64,000 nt of DNA from Bacteroidales bacterium (GTDB taxonomy: Bacteria; Bacteroidota; Bacteroidia; Bacteroidales; F082): positions 1 to 64,000 of the forward strand of contig JAEETH010000007.1 of assembly GCA_016290215.1 (NCBI GenBank). The letters run 5' to 3'. Position 1 is the first letter of the stretch, and every line of letters begins with the position of its first letter. Positions 54,588 through 63,934 of the stretch are shown in pieces. The notes under the pieces were generated by a model. That model was given only the letters and a program-made list of their open reading frames with translations, searched no databases and had not been told where the DNA came from. The position numbers and the translations under genes are program-made.

Positions 54588-56636
54588 ATGAGAAAATTCT
54601 ATTTGTCCTTATGCCTGATGGCCGTCATCGGCAGCCTGATGGCTGGTCCTGTCGACCAACAAAAAGCCCAAAAATTAGGTGCCAAATTCTTGAGCACCAC
54701 TGCCATTGCACAGAAAAACGCTGACATCCAACTGAATCTTGTCTCTGTCGCCGTTGACCTGCAACGTGGCGGCACCGACTATTATGTCTTCAACGTCAAA
54801 AACGGCGAAGGCTTCGTCGTCATGGCTGGTGACGACCGCGTGAGGCCTATCCTCGCTTATTCCACTACGGGTAAATACAATCCTAACGATGTAGCAGATG
54901 GCTTCCAATACACCTTGGACGGCTTCCGCAAGGAAATCCAATATGTGCGCGAACATAACCTCAGTGCCACGCCCGACATCGTTGCCGAATGGAAACGAGT
55001 GAGCGAGACGGGCAGCCTCAACCGTGGCAGTCAGACCCGAGCCGTGGTCGAACCGCTCTGCCAGACAATTTGGAACCAAAACTATCCTTGGAACAGCCAA
55101 TGCCCTCCTTGTGTCGACACCCTCGGCAACGGTGGCCATGTGTTTGCGGGCTGCGCTGCCACAGCCATGGGACAAGTGATGAAGTTTTGGGACTGGCCGG
55201 CCGTCGGTAACGGTTCCCATTCCTACAATGCCGATGGAATTGGACCCCTCACGGCTAACTATGGCGAGACCGAATATCACTTCGAACTGATACCTTTGGC
55301 CCTCGACTCCACCAGCAGCGAAGAAGAGATCTATCATGTGGCCCAACTGTTGTATCATCTCGGCATTGCCCTCGACATGCAATACAGCGCTGTCGGCAGT
55401 GGAGCCAATGCCCTGTCGGTCTACACCGCCTTTCAAAACTATTTCCGCTACTCTAGGGATTTCCCTCAAGTCAACGCTGGCGACCTCATCCCCGGCTATG
55501 GCTACACCAACGAGGAATGGGCACAGATGTTGAAAGACGGTGGCCTCGACGAGCACCTCCCCGTCTTCTACACAGGCTCCGATGACGGCGGCGCAGGCGG
55601 TCATGCCTTCGTGTGCGACGGCTACGACGAGAACGACTACTTCCACTTCAACTGGGGCTGGAGCGGTCGCGACGACGCCTGGTGCCCCATCGGCGCACTC
55701 AATACCACAAGATACAATTTCAACCAAACCAACATGTTCATTGGGCACATCGTCCCGCAAAACAATGAATACTTCAGCCGTCCCGATAGCGTGAGCAAAA
55801 TGTCGATCACAGAAGAAGCATTCGATGCCATCCGCCTCAGCTGGACCAACCCCGACACCGACCTCAACGGCAACGCTTTGACTGGCATCTCATCCGTCAC
55901 CATCCGCCGTAACTTCGAGGTCATCGCCGAATTGACCGACGCCCAAGTGGGAGCTGACATGGAATATGCTGACAACGACCTCGAACCTGGCCTTTACGAG
56001 TATTCCATCTATGTCACCAACGAAGCAGGCATCAGCCGCACCACCTATCGCAGCGTGCTCGTCGGAGAGAAGTGCAATGTCGTCTTCCAACTCCATGACA
56101 ACGGTGGCGACGGTTGGAAAGGCGCAGCCATCAGCGTGGCCGACGAAAACGGCAACCGCATCGCCGTGGTCACCATGACGGAAGGCTCGTCCTTGGCCGT
56201 CGACATGCCTCTGCTGAGCGGCAACCTCAGCTTCATCTGGGCTCCTGGTTGGTATCATGCCTATCCTGAATACGACACCGACAGTGAGTGCTCCTTCTCC
56301 ATCGTCAACGCCGAAGGCGAGACCATCTACACCTCGGCTGAGCTTGAACAAGGCGTCTTCTTCTCCTACGACCCGTGCAGCGTCGACGCCGTTGAGGAAA
56401 CCACGACAAACGGCAGTGTCAATGTCTATCCCAACCCGACCAACGGCATGCTTAACATCGAAGGCCAAGGCACGATGCACATCAGCGTCATGAACGTCTT
56501 AGGACAGACCCTCCAAGAAACCTGCTCCGAAGGCAACACCACTCTCGACCTCAGCCAATATGAATCGGTCATGTATCTCGTTCGCATTGAGACTGAAAAC
56601 GGTGTGATGGTGCAGAAAGTTACAATAAGAAAATAG
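54588..56636 (+). CDS. C10 (streptopain-like) cysteine protease with T9SS sorting domain
   Basis: 682 aa. A signal peptide (MRKFYLSLCLMAVIGSLMAG) is followed by a pro-domain with a Spi-like segment (YYVFNVKNGEGFVVMAGDDR). The C10 catalytic core has Cys189 (HVFAGCAATAMGQVM), His339 (GGHAFVCDGY) and the following FHFNWGWSG. After that come a fibronectin-type region (~400-500), a beta-domain (CNVVFQLHDNGGDGWKGA) and a T9SS C-terminal domain (VYPNPTNGMLNIEGQ ... VQKVTIRK). Related enzymes are virulence proteases (SpeB, interpain). No C10 inhibitor gene was recognised nearby. Confidence 0.92.
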   Translation: MRKFYLSLCLMAVIGSLMAGPVDQQKAQKLGAKFLSTTAIAQKNADIQLNLVSVAVDLQRGGTDYYVFNVKNGEGFVVMAGDDRVRPILAYSTTGKYNPNDVADGFQYTLDGFRKEIQYVREHNLSATPDIVAEWKRVSETGSLNRGSQTRAVVEPLCQTIWNQNYPWNSQCPPCVDTLGNGGHVFAGCAATAMGQVMKFWDWPAVGNGSHSYNADGIGPLTANYGETEYHFELIPLALDSTSSEEEIYHVAQLLYHLGIALDMQYSAVGSGANALSVYTAFQNYFRYSRDFPQVNAGDLIPGYGYTNEEWAQMLKDGGLDEHLPVFYTGSDDGGAGGHAFVCDGYDENDYFHFNWGWSGRDDAWCPIGALNTTRYNFNQTNMFIGHIVPQNNEYFSRPDSVSKMSITEEAFDAIRLSWTNPDTDLNGNALTGISSVTIRRNFEVIAELTDAQVGADMEYADNDLEPGLYEYSIYVTNEAGISRTTYRSVLVGEKCNVVFQLHDNGGDGWKGAAISVADENGNRIAVVTMTEGSSLAVDMPLLSGNLSFIWAPGWYHAYPEYDTDSECSFSIVNAEGETIYTSAELEQGVFFSYDPCSVDAVEETTTNGSVNVYPNPTNGMLNIEGQGTMHISVMNVLGQTLQETCSEGNTTLDLSQYESVMYLVRIETENGVMVQKVTIRK

Positions 56637-56643
56637 CATCTAA

Positions 56644-56773
56644 GATTCCCCTTCGGGGAATGGAGAGCCCGATAATAATGTAAACTGCGGCGGCCTGTAA
56701 CGCTTACAACCAGTAAACGCTACAAGCCGCCGCTTGTTAACTAAGCTTTATCTCCATTCCCGTAGGGAATCTC
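56644..56773. repeat. 130-nt palindromic element, copy C
   Basis: The left arm is GATTCCCC-TTC-GGGGAATGGAG (56644-56665). The stem is GCGGCGGC (56687-56694) / GCCGCCGC (56726-56733) with a 31-nt loop. The right arm is CTCCATTCCC-GTA-GGGAATCTC (56752-56773). It fills the gap between convergent genes up to the phosphofructokinase stop. Confidence 0.93.
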
Positions 56774-57991
56774 TTACCATTTCAGAATCTTCCTGAAATC
56801 GTATTCTTCAGGATTGGGCAGGTAAGCCTTGGCTGCTTCGTAATCGGCGGGACTAATGTACTGCAAGCCGTCGTTGAAAATCAACTCGGCCTTCGGACCG
56901 TTCAGGTTGACCAAACGCGGTTTGATCTTGCCGTTTTCGTCTTCCACGTCCTTCAGGTACAGCGGCATAATCTCGCCCTTCGGGTTGGTGGTAACCATGG
57001 CGCCACTCACACCCTTGTCGAAGAGTTTCTTCACGCCGTAGCCCAACAGTGAGCAGTAGGTCAGGTCGTAGCCATTGGGCTCCACGCAACGGATGCCGTA
57101 ACCGATTTCGACGGGGCGGCTCTTCACGTTGATGCCTAAAGCTTTCAGTCTTTGTTGCAACAAGAGGTTGAAGATATGAGCCTTACTGACATTACCTAAC
57201 TCAGGGTGGCCATGTTCGTCGTAGGTGAAGGCCACACCCGATTTCTCGATTTCCTCGTCGCTCATGAAGTGGAACACGCCCTCGCTGATGATGACCACGC
57301 CATAGTTGACACCCAAGAGCTTGCGCTTCACGATGGAGCTGACCACCAACTTGATGATGGCATCGAAGGTGACCTCTGCCTTGTTGAACATCTCGGGGAT
57401 GACCACCATCGGGCAGTGGCAGGCAGATGTCATGCCGAAAGCCAAGTGACCGGCCTCACGGCCCATCGCGGAGACCACAAACCAGTTGCCGCTGGTACGC
57501 GCATCTTCGTAGATGGTCTGCACCAAATGCACAGCAGCATCCTTAGCAGAGTAGTAGCCAAAGGTCGGGCTGCCCTCAGGCAACGGCAGGTCGTTGTCGA
57601 TGGTCTTGGGCACATGGATGTTTTGGATGGGGAAACCACTGCTGGCCAAGAACTTCGAGATGCGGTTGGCCGTCGATGCGGTGTCATCGCCGCCGATGGT
57701 GACCAACAGTTTGATGTTGTTCTTGACAAAGAACTCGGTGTTAAACTCCTCATTCTTAGGTTTATAGCGGCTCATCTTCAAGGCTGAACCACCTTGTTTG
57801 AGGATGGCGTCGGCATAGAGGAAGTCCATTTCGACCACATCGGGATTGGGGTTGAAAAGGTTCTTGTAGCCGTCATTGAGGCCGAGTACACGATAACCGG
57901 CCTTGAGGAAGGTCTTGGCCACGGTGCTGATGACCGTGTTGATTCCAGGTGCCGGACCGCCGCCGGCGAGGATTACGATGGATTCTTTCAT
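56774..57991 (-). CDS. pfp: 6-phosphofructokinase, probably PPi-dependent
   Basis: 405 aa. It starts MKESIVILAGGGPAPGIN, has IGGDDTASTA (the second Asp after GGD favours pyrophosphate over ATP), PKTIDNDLPLPEG with the catalytic aspartate, and SAMGREAGHLA with the substrate-binding MGR. It phosphorylates fructose 6-phosphate in glycolysis, reversibly if PPi-linked. Monocistronic. The cosubstrate call rests on the GGDD residue. Confidence 0.9.
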   Translation of the reverse strand: MKESIVILAGGGPAPGINTVISTVAKTFLKAGYRVLGLNDGYKNLFNPNPDVVEMDFLYADAILKQGGSALKMSRYKPKNEEFNTEFFVKNNIKLLVTIGGDDTASTANRISKFLASSGFPIQNIHVPKTIDNDLPLPEGSPTFGYYSAKDAAVHLVQTIYEDARTSGNWFVVSAMGREAGHLAFGMTSACHCPMVVIPEMFNKAEVTFDAIIKLVVSSIVKRKLLGVNYGVVIISEGVFHFMSDEEIEKSGVAFTYDEHGHPELGNVSKAHIFNLLLQQRLKALGINVKSRPVEIGYGIRCVEPNGYDLTYCSLLGYGVKKLFDKGVSGAMVTTNPKGEIMPLYLKDVEDENGKIKPRLVNLNGPKAELIFNDGLQYISPADYEAAKAYLPNPEEYDFRKILKW

Positions 57992-57998
57992 ATTATCG

Positions 57999-58069
57999 GA
58001 TTTAAAGATTTAGAATTCAAAGATTTGAAGATTCAAAATTTAAGATTTAAAGATTCAAAGATTCAAAAT
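57999..58069. repeat. AT-rich AAGATTTAAAGATTC repeat
   Basis: A series of 7-10-nt units (TTAAAGATT, TTCAAAGATT, TTGAAGATT) directly upstream of the phosphofructokinase start. The same units are at 18000-18060 and 13573-13610. Confidence 0.8.
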
Positions 58070-58070
58070 T

Positions 58071-58202
58071 GAGTTTCCCTTCGGGAATGGATTAGCACTG
58101 TTTTTGTTTTCTGCGACGGCTTGTGGTATCATCAGTTCGTAAAGTCCCAAAGACCGTCGCTTGATAACTGCCACCACCCTCCATTCCCCGCAGGGGAATC
58201 TC
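58071..58202. repeat. 130-nt palindromic element, copy D
   Basis: The left arm is GAGTTTCCC-TTC-GGGAATGG. The stem is GCGACGG (58113-58119) / CCGTCGC (58154-58160), with a compensated change compared with copies B, C, E and F. The loop shares GGTATCAT with copy A. The right arm is CCATTCCCC-GCA-GGGGAATCTCC. It lies between tandem minus-strand genes. Confidence 0.9.
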
Positions 58203-61200
58203 CTATTCTATCACCAGCTCATCACAGAAAATCCAAGCCTTCTGTCCGGCGCCGACATGGCCTTCGGGGCAGGTGCCGATGGTCTTGGCCACCATCTTCA
58301 CATAGCGGGCATTGGTGCGCGGACGCACCTCCATCTCTTGGATATAGGCACCGTCGGCATCATCGGGGATGTCGTTCTTCACCTTGCCCACACTGCGGAA
58401 GTTCTTGCCGTCGTCACTGACGAAATACTCCACCTCGCGCGGCATCCAAATCCAGGAGTAGACCTCCTGCAAGAAGCTACCCGCCAAGCGATTGATTTTC
58501 TTGGGCTGACCCAAGTCGACAGTGGCGATAAGGTCGACGCCATAGTAGCCCTGCCATGTGCCCGTGCGGAAGTTGTCGTTGCCACGCAGATGGTCGATAA
58601 GGGCCTTGACGCCACCAGCGGAATATTGTTCGTTGTACATGTTCTCCAACTTCACGCTGCGGTTGGCATCAATGAGGTAGTACTGCGCGTCGATGGGCAG
58701 ACTCCAGCGGTCGCCTTGTTTGGCAGCAGCACGCACCAAGGTGTTTTCCTTCAAACAAAGCGGCTGCTCATAAAGCTTTCCGCTTTCCTTCGGGTCGCTG
58801 CCATCGGTGGTGTAGTAGAGTTCCACACCCTCGATGGGATGGCTCATGCTCACCATCAGGCTGTCGAAGAAGGTGTCGGAGTTGGCATTGATGGTCGGGA
58901 CGATGATGATGTCGTTGTCTTTGGCGATGCGCACCACAGGGCAATTCTCAGGCTGTGTGGCCCAAGTGGAATTGGGCTGGTCGGTCATGGTGAATTCCAA
59001 CTTGCCGCCGTTATACACCTCGTCGAAGGTGATGTAGCTGCGTTCCAAAGGCTTGCCGTTCAACTTCACTGACTGCACGTAGCAGTTTTTGTCATTCAAG
59101 CCCTTGGCCACCACTTCAAACTGCTTGCCGTTTTCAAAGGTCAACTTCATGTTTTCGAAGCGAGGCAGACCCAACACATAGTAGCCCGAAGCAGGTGTGG
59201 CAGGATAGAAGCCCATGCACGAGAACACTGCCCAAGCTGACATCTGGCCGCAGTCTTCGTTGCCGGAATAACCATCGCGACGGTCGGTGTAGAAGTCGTC
59301 CATCACCTGTTTCACGTATTTCTGTGTCTTGGTCGGTTGACCGACGAAGTTGTACATATACACGGTGTTGTGGCTCGGCTCGTTGCCGTGGGCATATTGC
59401 CCGATGAGGCCCGTGATGTCGGGTTGCACACGACCCGTCAGGTTGGACGGAGCGTTGAAGAGGGCATCGAGTTTGGCCTCGTATGCCGTCCAGCCACCCA
59501 TGAGGTCGATGTGGCCGTTGATGTCCTGCGGCACGAAGAAGCCATATTGATAGGAGTTGGCCTCGGTCAGCGTGAAGTTGACCTGTGCTGGGTCGAAGGG
59601 ACGTGCCCAGCCACCGTTGCGACGACCTTGGAAGAACTGGTTCTCAGGGTTGTAGATATTCTTATAGGCCTGTGCGCGAGCATAAAACTCCTTGGCAATT
59701 TCGGTCTCGCCCATGTCGTCGGCCATGCGAGCCACGCACCAGTCGTCGTAGGCATATTCGAGGGTCTTCGAAACAGCCTCGCCTTCCGTTTCAATCGGGA
59801 TGTAGCCGTATTTCATGTAAGCGCCCATGCCACGGAAGTCGTCTTTTTGGCTGGCTACCATGGCCTCCAACGCCTTCTTCGTATCGAAGTCGCGGATGCC
59901 GGCAAAATAGGCGTCGGCGATGACGGGGATGGCGTGGTTGCCAATCATGCAGTAGGTCTCGTTGGCGGCCAGTTCCCAGATAGGCAGGATATGGTGGGGG
60001 TTGGTCTCGTACTTATTAATAAAGGTGTTGATGAAGTCGAGGGTGCGCTCGCGCTGCATCAGGCTGAAGAGCGGGTGCAGGCTACGGAAGGTGTCCCACA
60101 AAGAGAACACGGTATAAACGGGTCTCTCCGACTTGTAAATCTTCAAGTCATGGGCACGATAGCGGCCATCGGCATCGCTGAAGAGGTTGGGGGCCACCAT
60201 GCAGTGGTAGAGGGCCGAATAAAACACGGTCTTGTTTGATTCATTGGGGTCGGCAACGGCATAGCGCAACAGTTCCTTGTTCCATTTGTCGTAGGCTTTC
60301 TGTTTCAACGCGTCGAAGTCGAAGTCACCATCGGCGAGTTCGGCCTTCAGGTTGTTCTTGGCTCCTTCCACGTCGACGGCGGAGAGGGCGATGCGCATGA
60401 TGATGGGTTCGTCATTGGTATCAGGAAACAAAAACCATACTTTCGTATCATTATCATCGAGTTCAACCTTTTTCTCAATTTGGGTATCAGAATACTTAGT
60501 ATAATCAAAAAAAGATGGCAAATCGTGATCCTCTACAGCAAAAGGCCTCGAAAACTCTGCATAGAAATATAGGTATTGTTCATTAGCCCAGTCTTTTGTG
60601 CGACGGAAACCACTGATGGCATGGTCATTTTCCACATTCACCTTCGCCTCATACACAATTTCGTCATTAACGCCATGAAGCATATCAAGCAACAGGAACT
60701 GTCCGGAATCCTTTGGGTAAGTGCAACGCATCATGCCAACACGGTCTCCTGTGGTCAATTCCACTTTCACACTATCATCCAAAATGACAGAATAGTAACC
60801 CGCTTGGGCATCCTCATCTTCATGTTTGAAGGTTGCGTTGCTGTAAACCGAATCATAATACGCATACTTTTCATTCGGCAAGTCACGGTAAAACATAAAC
60901 TCTCCCGTAAACGGCATAAACCTGAAATCCCCATAGTCGGAGCAGCCGGTACCGCTGAGGTGGGTGGTGCTGAAGCCGAGGATGGTGTTGTCGCTGGTGT
61001 GGTAACCCGAGCAGCCGTCCCAGTCGTTCATGCGGGTGTCGGGGCTGAACTGCACCATGCCGAAGGGCACCGTGGCGCCCGGGAAGGTGTGGCCGTGGCC
61101 GCCCGTTCCAATGAAAGGATCAACGTAATTAGCTGGGTCGGCAACATAGTCGGCCTTAGGTTCTGTTGTGCTACATGCCGCTAAACAGAGCAGCAAAAGG

Positions 61201-61220
61201 GGTAGGAATAGTTTTTTCAT
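58203..61220 (-). CDS. GH92 alpha-mannosidase lipoprotein with C-terminal carbohydrate-binding region
   Basis: 1005 aa from ATG at 61220. Lipobox LCLAAC with Cys16. The GH92 core (~30-770) starts YVDPFIGTGGHGHTFPGATV and contains YHTSDNTILGFSTTHLSGTGC, GYSGNEDCGQMSAWAVFSC (glutamate/aspartate acid-base region) and the GFYPATPASGYYVLG end. A chitobiase-type beta domain follows (~790-860; VELYYTTDGSDPKES), then a discoidin-like region (~880-1000; LIATVDLGQPKKINRLAGSF). It is predicted to trim alpha-mannans of host or plant N-glycans at the cell surface. Monocistronic, with no SusCD pair in the window. Confidence 0.93.
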   Translation of the reverse strand: MKKLFLPLLLLCLAACSTTEPKADYVADPANYVDPFIGTGGHGHTFPGATVPFGMVQFSPDTRMNDWDGCSGYHTSDNTILGFSTTHLSGTGCSDYGDFRFMPFTGEFMFYRDLPNEKYAYYDSVYSNATFKHEDEDAQAGYYSVILDDSVKVELTTGDRVGMMRCTYPKDSGQFLLLDMLHGVNDEIVYEAKVNVENDHAISGFRRTKDWANEQYLYFYAEFSRPFAVEDHDLPSFFDYTKYSDTQIEKKVELDDNDTKVWFLFPDTNDEPIIMRIALSAVDVEGAKNNLKAELADGDFDFDALKQKAYDKWNKELLRYAVADPNESNKTVFYSALYHCMVAPNLFSDADGRYRAHDLKIYKSERPVYTVFSLWDTFRSLHPLFSLMQRERTLDFINTFINKYETNPHHILPIWELAANETYCMIGNHAIPVIADAYFAGIRDFDTKKALEAMVASQKDDFRGMGAYMKYGYIPIETEGEAVSKTLEYAYDDWCVARMADDMGETEIAKEFYARAQAYKNIYNPENQFFQGRRNGGWARPFDPAQVNFTLTEANSYQYGFFVPQDINGHIDLMGGWTAYEAKLDALFNAPSNLTGRVQPDITGLIGQYAHGNEPSHNTVYMYNFVGQPTKTQKYVKQVMDDFYTDRRDGYSGNEDCGQMSAWAVFSCMGFYPATPASGYYVLGLPRFENMKLTFENGKQFEVVAKGLNDKNCYVQSVKLNGKPLERSYITFDEVYNGGKLEFTMTDQPNSTWATQPENCPVVRIAKDNDIIIVPTINANSDTFFDSLMVSMSHPIEGVELYYTTDGSDPKESGKLYEQPLCLKENTLVRAAAKQGDRWSLPIDAQYYLIDANRSVKLENMYNEQYSAGGVKALIDHLRGNDNFRTGTWQGYYGVDLIATVDLGQPKKINRLAGSFLQEVYSWIWMPREVEYFVSDDGKNFRSVGKVKNDIPDDADGAYIQEMEVRPRTNARYVKMVAKTIGTCPEGHVGAGQKAWIFCDELVIE

Positions 61221-61294
61221 GATAGACAATATTTGTTTGAGGGTGTAAAGATATAGCTTTTATCAATGCAAAGAGACAAAAACAATAATATTTT

Positions 61295-61428
61295 GAGTTT
61301 CCCTACGGGAATGGAGTTCGGCTGGCCTTTAATGCCAGCGGCGGCTGGTGGCGTTTACAATACATTAATTCTCACCGCCGCCGCATAATAAACCAGCATC
61401 AAACTTGCCATTCCCAAAGGGAATCTCC
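61295..61428. repeat. 130-nt palindromic element, copy E
   Basis: The left arm is GAGTTTCCC-TAC-GGGAATGGAG (61295-61316). The stem is GCGGCGGC (61338-61345) / GCCGCCGC (61377-61384) with a 31-nt loop that resembles copy F (TTTACxATACA, TAATTCT). The right arm is CCATTCCC-AAA-GGGAATCTCC. It lies between divergent genes. Confidence 0.93.
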
Positions 61429-61547
61429 TATTGCCTCATCCAATCTTATTCCCAAAGGAAACCCATTTATTCTTGGCACAATAATTGCGGGATTTTAATT
61501 ATTGTGCAAAAATTTGCCATTTTTACGGCTGCTATTCCAAAAATGAT

Positions 61548-61555
61548 TATATTTG
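61548..61555 (+). promoter_or_regulatory. -7 box (TATATTTG) of the T9SS beta-propeller-like gene
   Basis: TATATTTG 57 nt before the ATG at 61613. A clear -33 box was not found. Confidence 0.5.
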
Positions 61556-61612
61556 CAGCCCAAATAGTCGAAAACTAAACACAACAACTAACCTAATTAA
61601 AACACACAAAAA

Positions 61613-63628
61613 ATGAAAAAAGTATTACTGTTTTCCTTGAGCCTTGTATTAGGCTTCAGTGCTTTCGCACAACAGCGCGTCTCAAAGACTGAACTCAATT
61701 CAGCCACGACCAGCGCAAAGAAGACTGTTGTGGGCAAAGAAGTTAGCGCCCAACCTGCTGCCCAATTCGCTCCCCAAACCGCAAAGAGCGTTGTCGTCAA
61801 CAGATACCAAGACATGGAGTATGCCCAAACCATGTGGACCTACTACGACCTCCAGTCCAACCAGTATGTTGCCAACCGTATGTATCAAATGCCTGACGGT
61901 TCGGTCGCTGCTGTTGCCACCATGTCGCACGAGGCCAACCAAGTGGCTTCTGACCGTGGTACCGGCTACAACTTCTACAAAAACGGTGCTTGGATGGACG
62001 AACCCGAAACTCGTGTCGAGCCTTTCAAGACGGGTTGGCCTACCATTGCCCAATGGGGCGAAAACGGTGAAATTCTCCTTTGCCACGGCAATGGTCACCT
62101 GCAGTGCTTCACCAGAGAAGTGGCTGGCGAAGGCGAATGGGTTGACATGGGCTTTCTGCCGGATCACCCGGAAGACTATCCTTACAATGAGTACGCTACC
62201 TGGCCGAGAGTGGTCACCTCTGGCGACAACCACAACATCATCCACGTTATCGCTTGCTTGCAACACACCGTTAGCGACACCGAAGGCTATGTCCACACCG
62301 TCCTTTATCGTTCGGAAGACGCCACCAACTGGGAAGTGAGCTATGGCCCGCTCCAAGAACTGGGTTATGAACAAGGTTCATTCTCCGCTGACGACTACTG
62401 CATGGCCGCCAACGGCCACAATGTGGCTATCCTCTACTCTGGCTGCCTCACCAACAGCGTTTTCATGTTCAAATCAACCGACGACGGTTTGACTTGGGAA
62501 ACCACCAAAGTCTGGGAGCACCCCTTCGAAAACGTTGAACTTGACGAACCTAACTTAGACTATGGCGACACCTTGTTCATGCCCATGAATGGTGCCATCG
62601 CTATCGACAACAACGGTGTTGTCCATGTGGCTCTCAACTCCTTCGAGATGACTCACCTTTCAGACACCGAGCCTGGTTACTACAGCTACTACTATGGCCG
62701 TATGGTTGACGGTATCCTCTACTGGAACGACACCCAAGAGGCTCCCATGAGCGACACCTATCACCCGGAATATGTTGGTACTGTTTATGAAGAGCACTTT
62801 GCCGAACCCAACCCGTTCCACGTCGCTCGTCTGTGGTGGCCTGTCGCCGATGACCCAGGCTATGTCCACATGCTGCCCGATTCAACCAAGTGGATTGGCT
62901 TCGTCCCCATGCATCAAGGTTCCGACTGGGATAACAACAAGTTCTATCATGGAAAAGACTATCATTCCAGATTCTATGGCACTTCCGGTCATCCGGCCCT
63001 TTCAATCGACCCCCAAGGCAACATTGCTTGCGCCTATTCAACTCCTTGCACGCTGCTAGAAAACGAAAGTGACCCCTACTACAAGAGACACATCTATGTG
63101 AGCTATCGCAACGTTGACGAAGGCTACTGGCACCAAATCGTCGATGACATCACCGACCCTGAAGCAGTTTTCGAATTGAGCGGCGGTGACAACATCTTCA
63201 CCATCTCCGTGCCCAACACCGTCAATGATGGCGAATTCTGGTTCGGCTTCCAAAGCGACTACGAAGTCGGTCTCTACTGGGGTACCAACGATGATCCTGT
63301 ACAGACCTCAGCTACCGAAAACGGCATCTTCGTCATGAAGGTGTTGGCCGATCCTGAAATGGTCAGCGTTCCCGAAAGCAACGAAGCCAAGGACGTGATC
63401 TACGGCATCTATCCTAACCCTGCCACCGACTACGTGGTTGTGAAGTCAGCCATGGACGTTGAGGCCAACATCACCATCATCAACCTCGTTGGTCAGACTG
63501 TGAAGCAGTTCAACAAGAGCCTGAAGATGGGTGACAACGCTTTCGACATCGACCTCAAGAGCGGCATCTACTTCTGCAACATCAACGCCAATGGCTACAA
63601 CAAGACCATCAAGCTCGTTGTGAAGTAA
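61613..63628 (+). CDS. Secreted T9SS protein with sialidase-like (BNR) segments
   Basis: 671 aa. A signal peptide (KKVLLFSLSLVLGFSAFAQ) is followed by a ~500-residue beta-rich region with BNR-type turns (SEDATNWEVS, KSTDDGLTWETTKVW). The C-terminal T9SS domain is IYPNPATDYVVVKSAM ... YNKTIKLVVK. It lacks an obvious sialidase active-site set, so the substrate is unknown. Codon use is that of a well-expressed gene. A strong terminator follows. Confidence 0.8.
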   Translation: MKKVLLFSLSLVLGFSAFAQQRVSKTELNSATTSAKKTVVGKEVSAQPAAQFAPQTAKSVVVNRYQDMEYAQTMWTYYDLQSNQYVANRMYQMPDGSVAAVATMSHEANQVASDRGTGYNFYKNGAWMDEPETRVEPFKTGWPTIAQWGENGEILLCHGNGHLQCFTREVAGEGEWVDMGFLPDHPEDYPYNEYATWPRVVTSGDNHNIIHVIACLQHTVSDTEGYVHTVLYRSEDATNWEVSYGPLQELGYEQGSFSADDYCMAANGHNVAILYSGCLTNSVFMFKSTDDGLTWETTKVWEHPFENVELDEPNLDYGDTLFMPMNGAIAIDNNGVVHVALNSFEMTHLSDTEPGYYSYYYGRMVDGILYWNDTQEAPMSDTYHPEYVGTVYEEHFAEPNPFHVARLWWPVADDPGYVHMLPDSTKWIGFVPMHQGSDWDNNKFYHGKDYHSRFYGTSGHPALSIDPQGNIACAYSTPCTLLENESDPYYKRHIYVSYRNVDEGYWHQIVDDITDPEAVFELSGGDNIFTISVPNTVNDGEFWFGFQSDYEVGLYWGTNDDPVQTSATENGIFVMKVLADPEMVSVPESNEAKDVIYGIYPNPATDYVVVKSAMDVEANITIINLVGQTVKQFNKSLKMGDNAFDIDLKSGIYFCNINANGYNKTIKLVVK

Positions 63629-63650
63629 TCCAACATCTTAGGATAACATC

Positions 63651-63682
63651 AAAAAAGGAGGCCTTCGGGTCTCCTTTTTTTG
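63651..63682 (+). terminator. Intrinsic terminator after the T9SS gene
   Basis: A-run AAAAAAGGAGGCC, TTCG loop, GGTCTCC and seven T. Confidence 0.92.
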
Positions 63683-63684
63683 TG

Positions 63685-63811
63685 GATTCCCTGTGGGAAT
63701 GGAGTCCTTCTGCCTTTCTATCAGCGGCGGCTTGCGGTATTTACGATACACTAATTCTTCCTGCCGCCGCATAATAAAACTAACACTATATTCCATTCCC
63801 GAGGGAATCTC
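63685..63811. repeat. 130-nt palindromic element, copy F
   Basis: The left arm is GGATTCCC-TGT-GGGAATGGAG (63685-63704). The stem is GCGGCGGC (63724-63731) / GCCGCCGC (63763-63770) with a 31-nt loop. The right arm is TTCCATTCCC-GA-GGGAATCTC. It begins 2 nt after the T9SS gene terminator. Confidence 0.93.
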
Positions 63812-63863
63812 GCCACAGAAAGCAAAAAAACAATAAAACGACTTGCTTTTTCAGAAAAATAAC

Positions 63864-63871
63864 TATCTTTG
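63864..63871 (+). promoter_or_regulatory. -7 box (TATCTTTG) of the last gene
   Basis: TATCTTTG with TTG at 63843-63845 (18-nt spacer), 63 nt before the ATG at 63935. Confidence 0.6.
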
Positions 63872-63934
63872 CCCCCAAATAGGCATTAAACAAACATTAT
63901 TATCAAACTTAATTATTAACCAAACTCATTCAAA

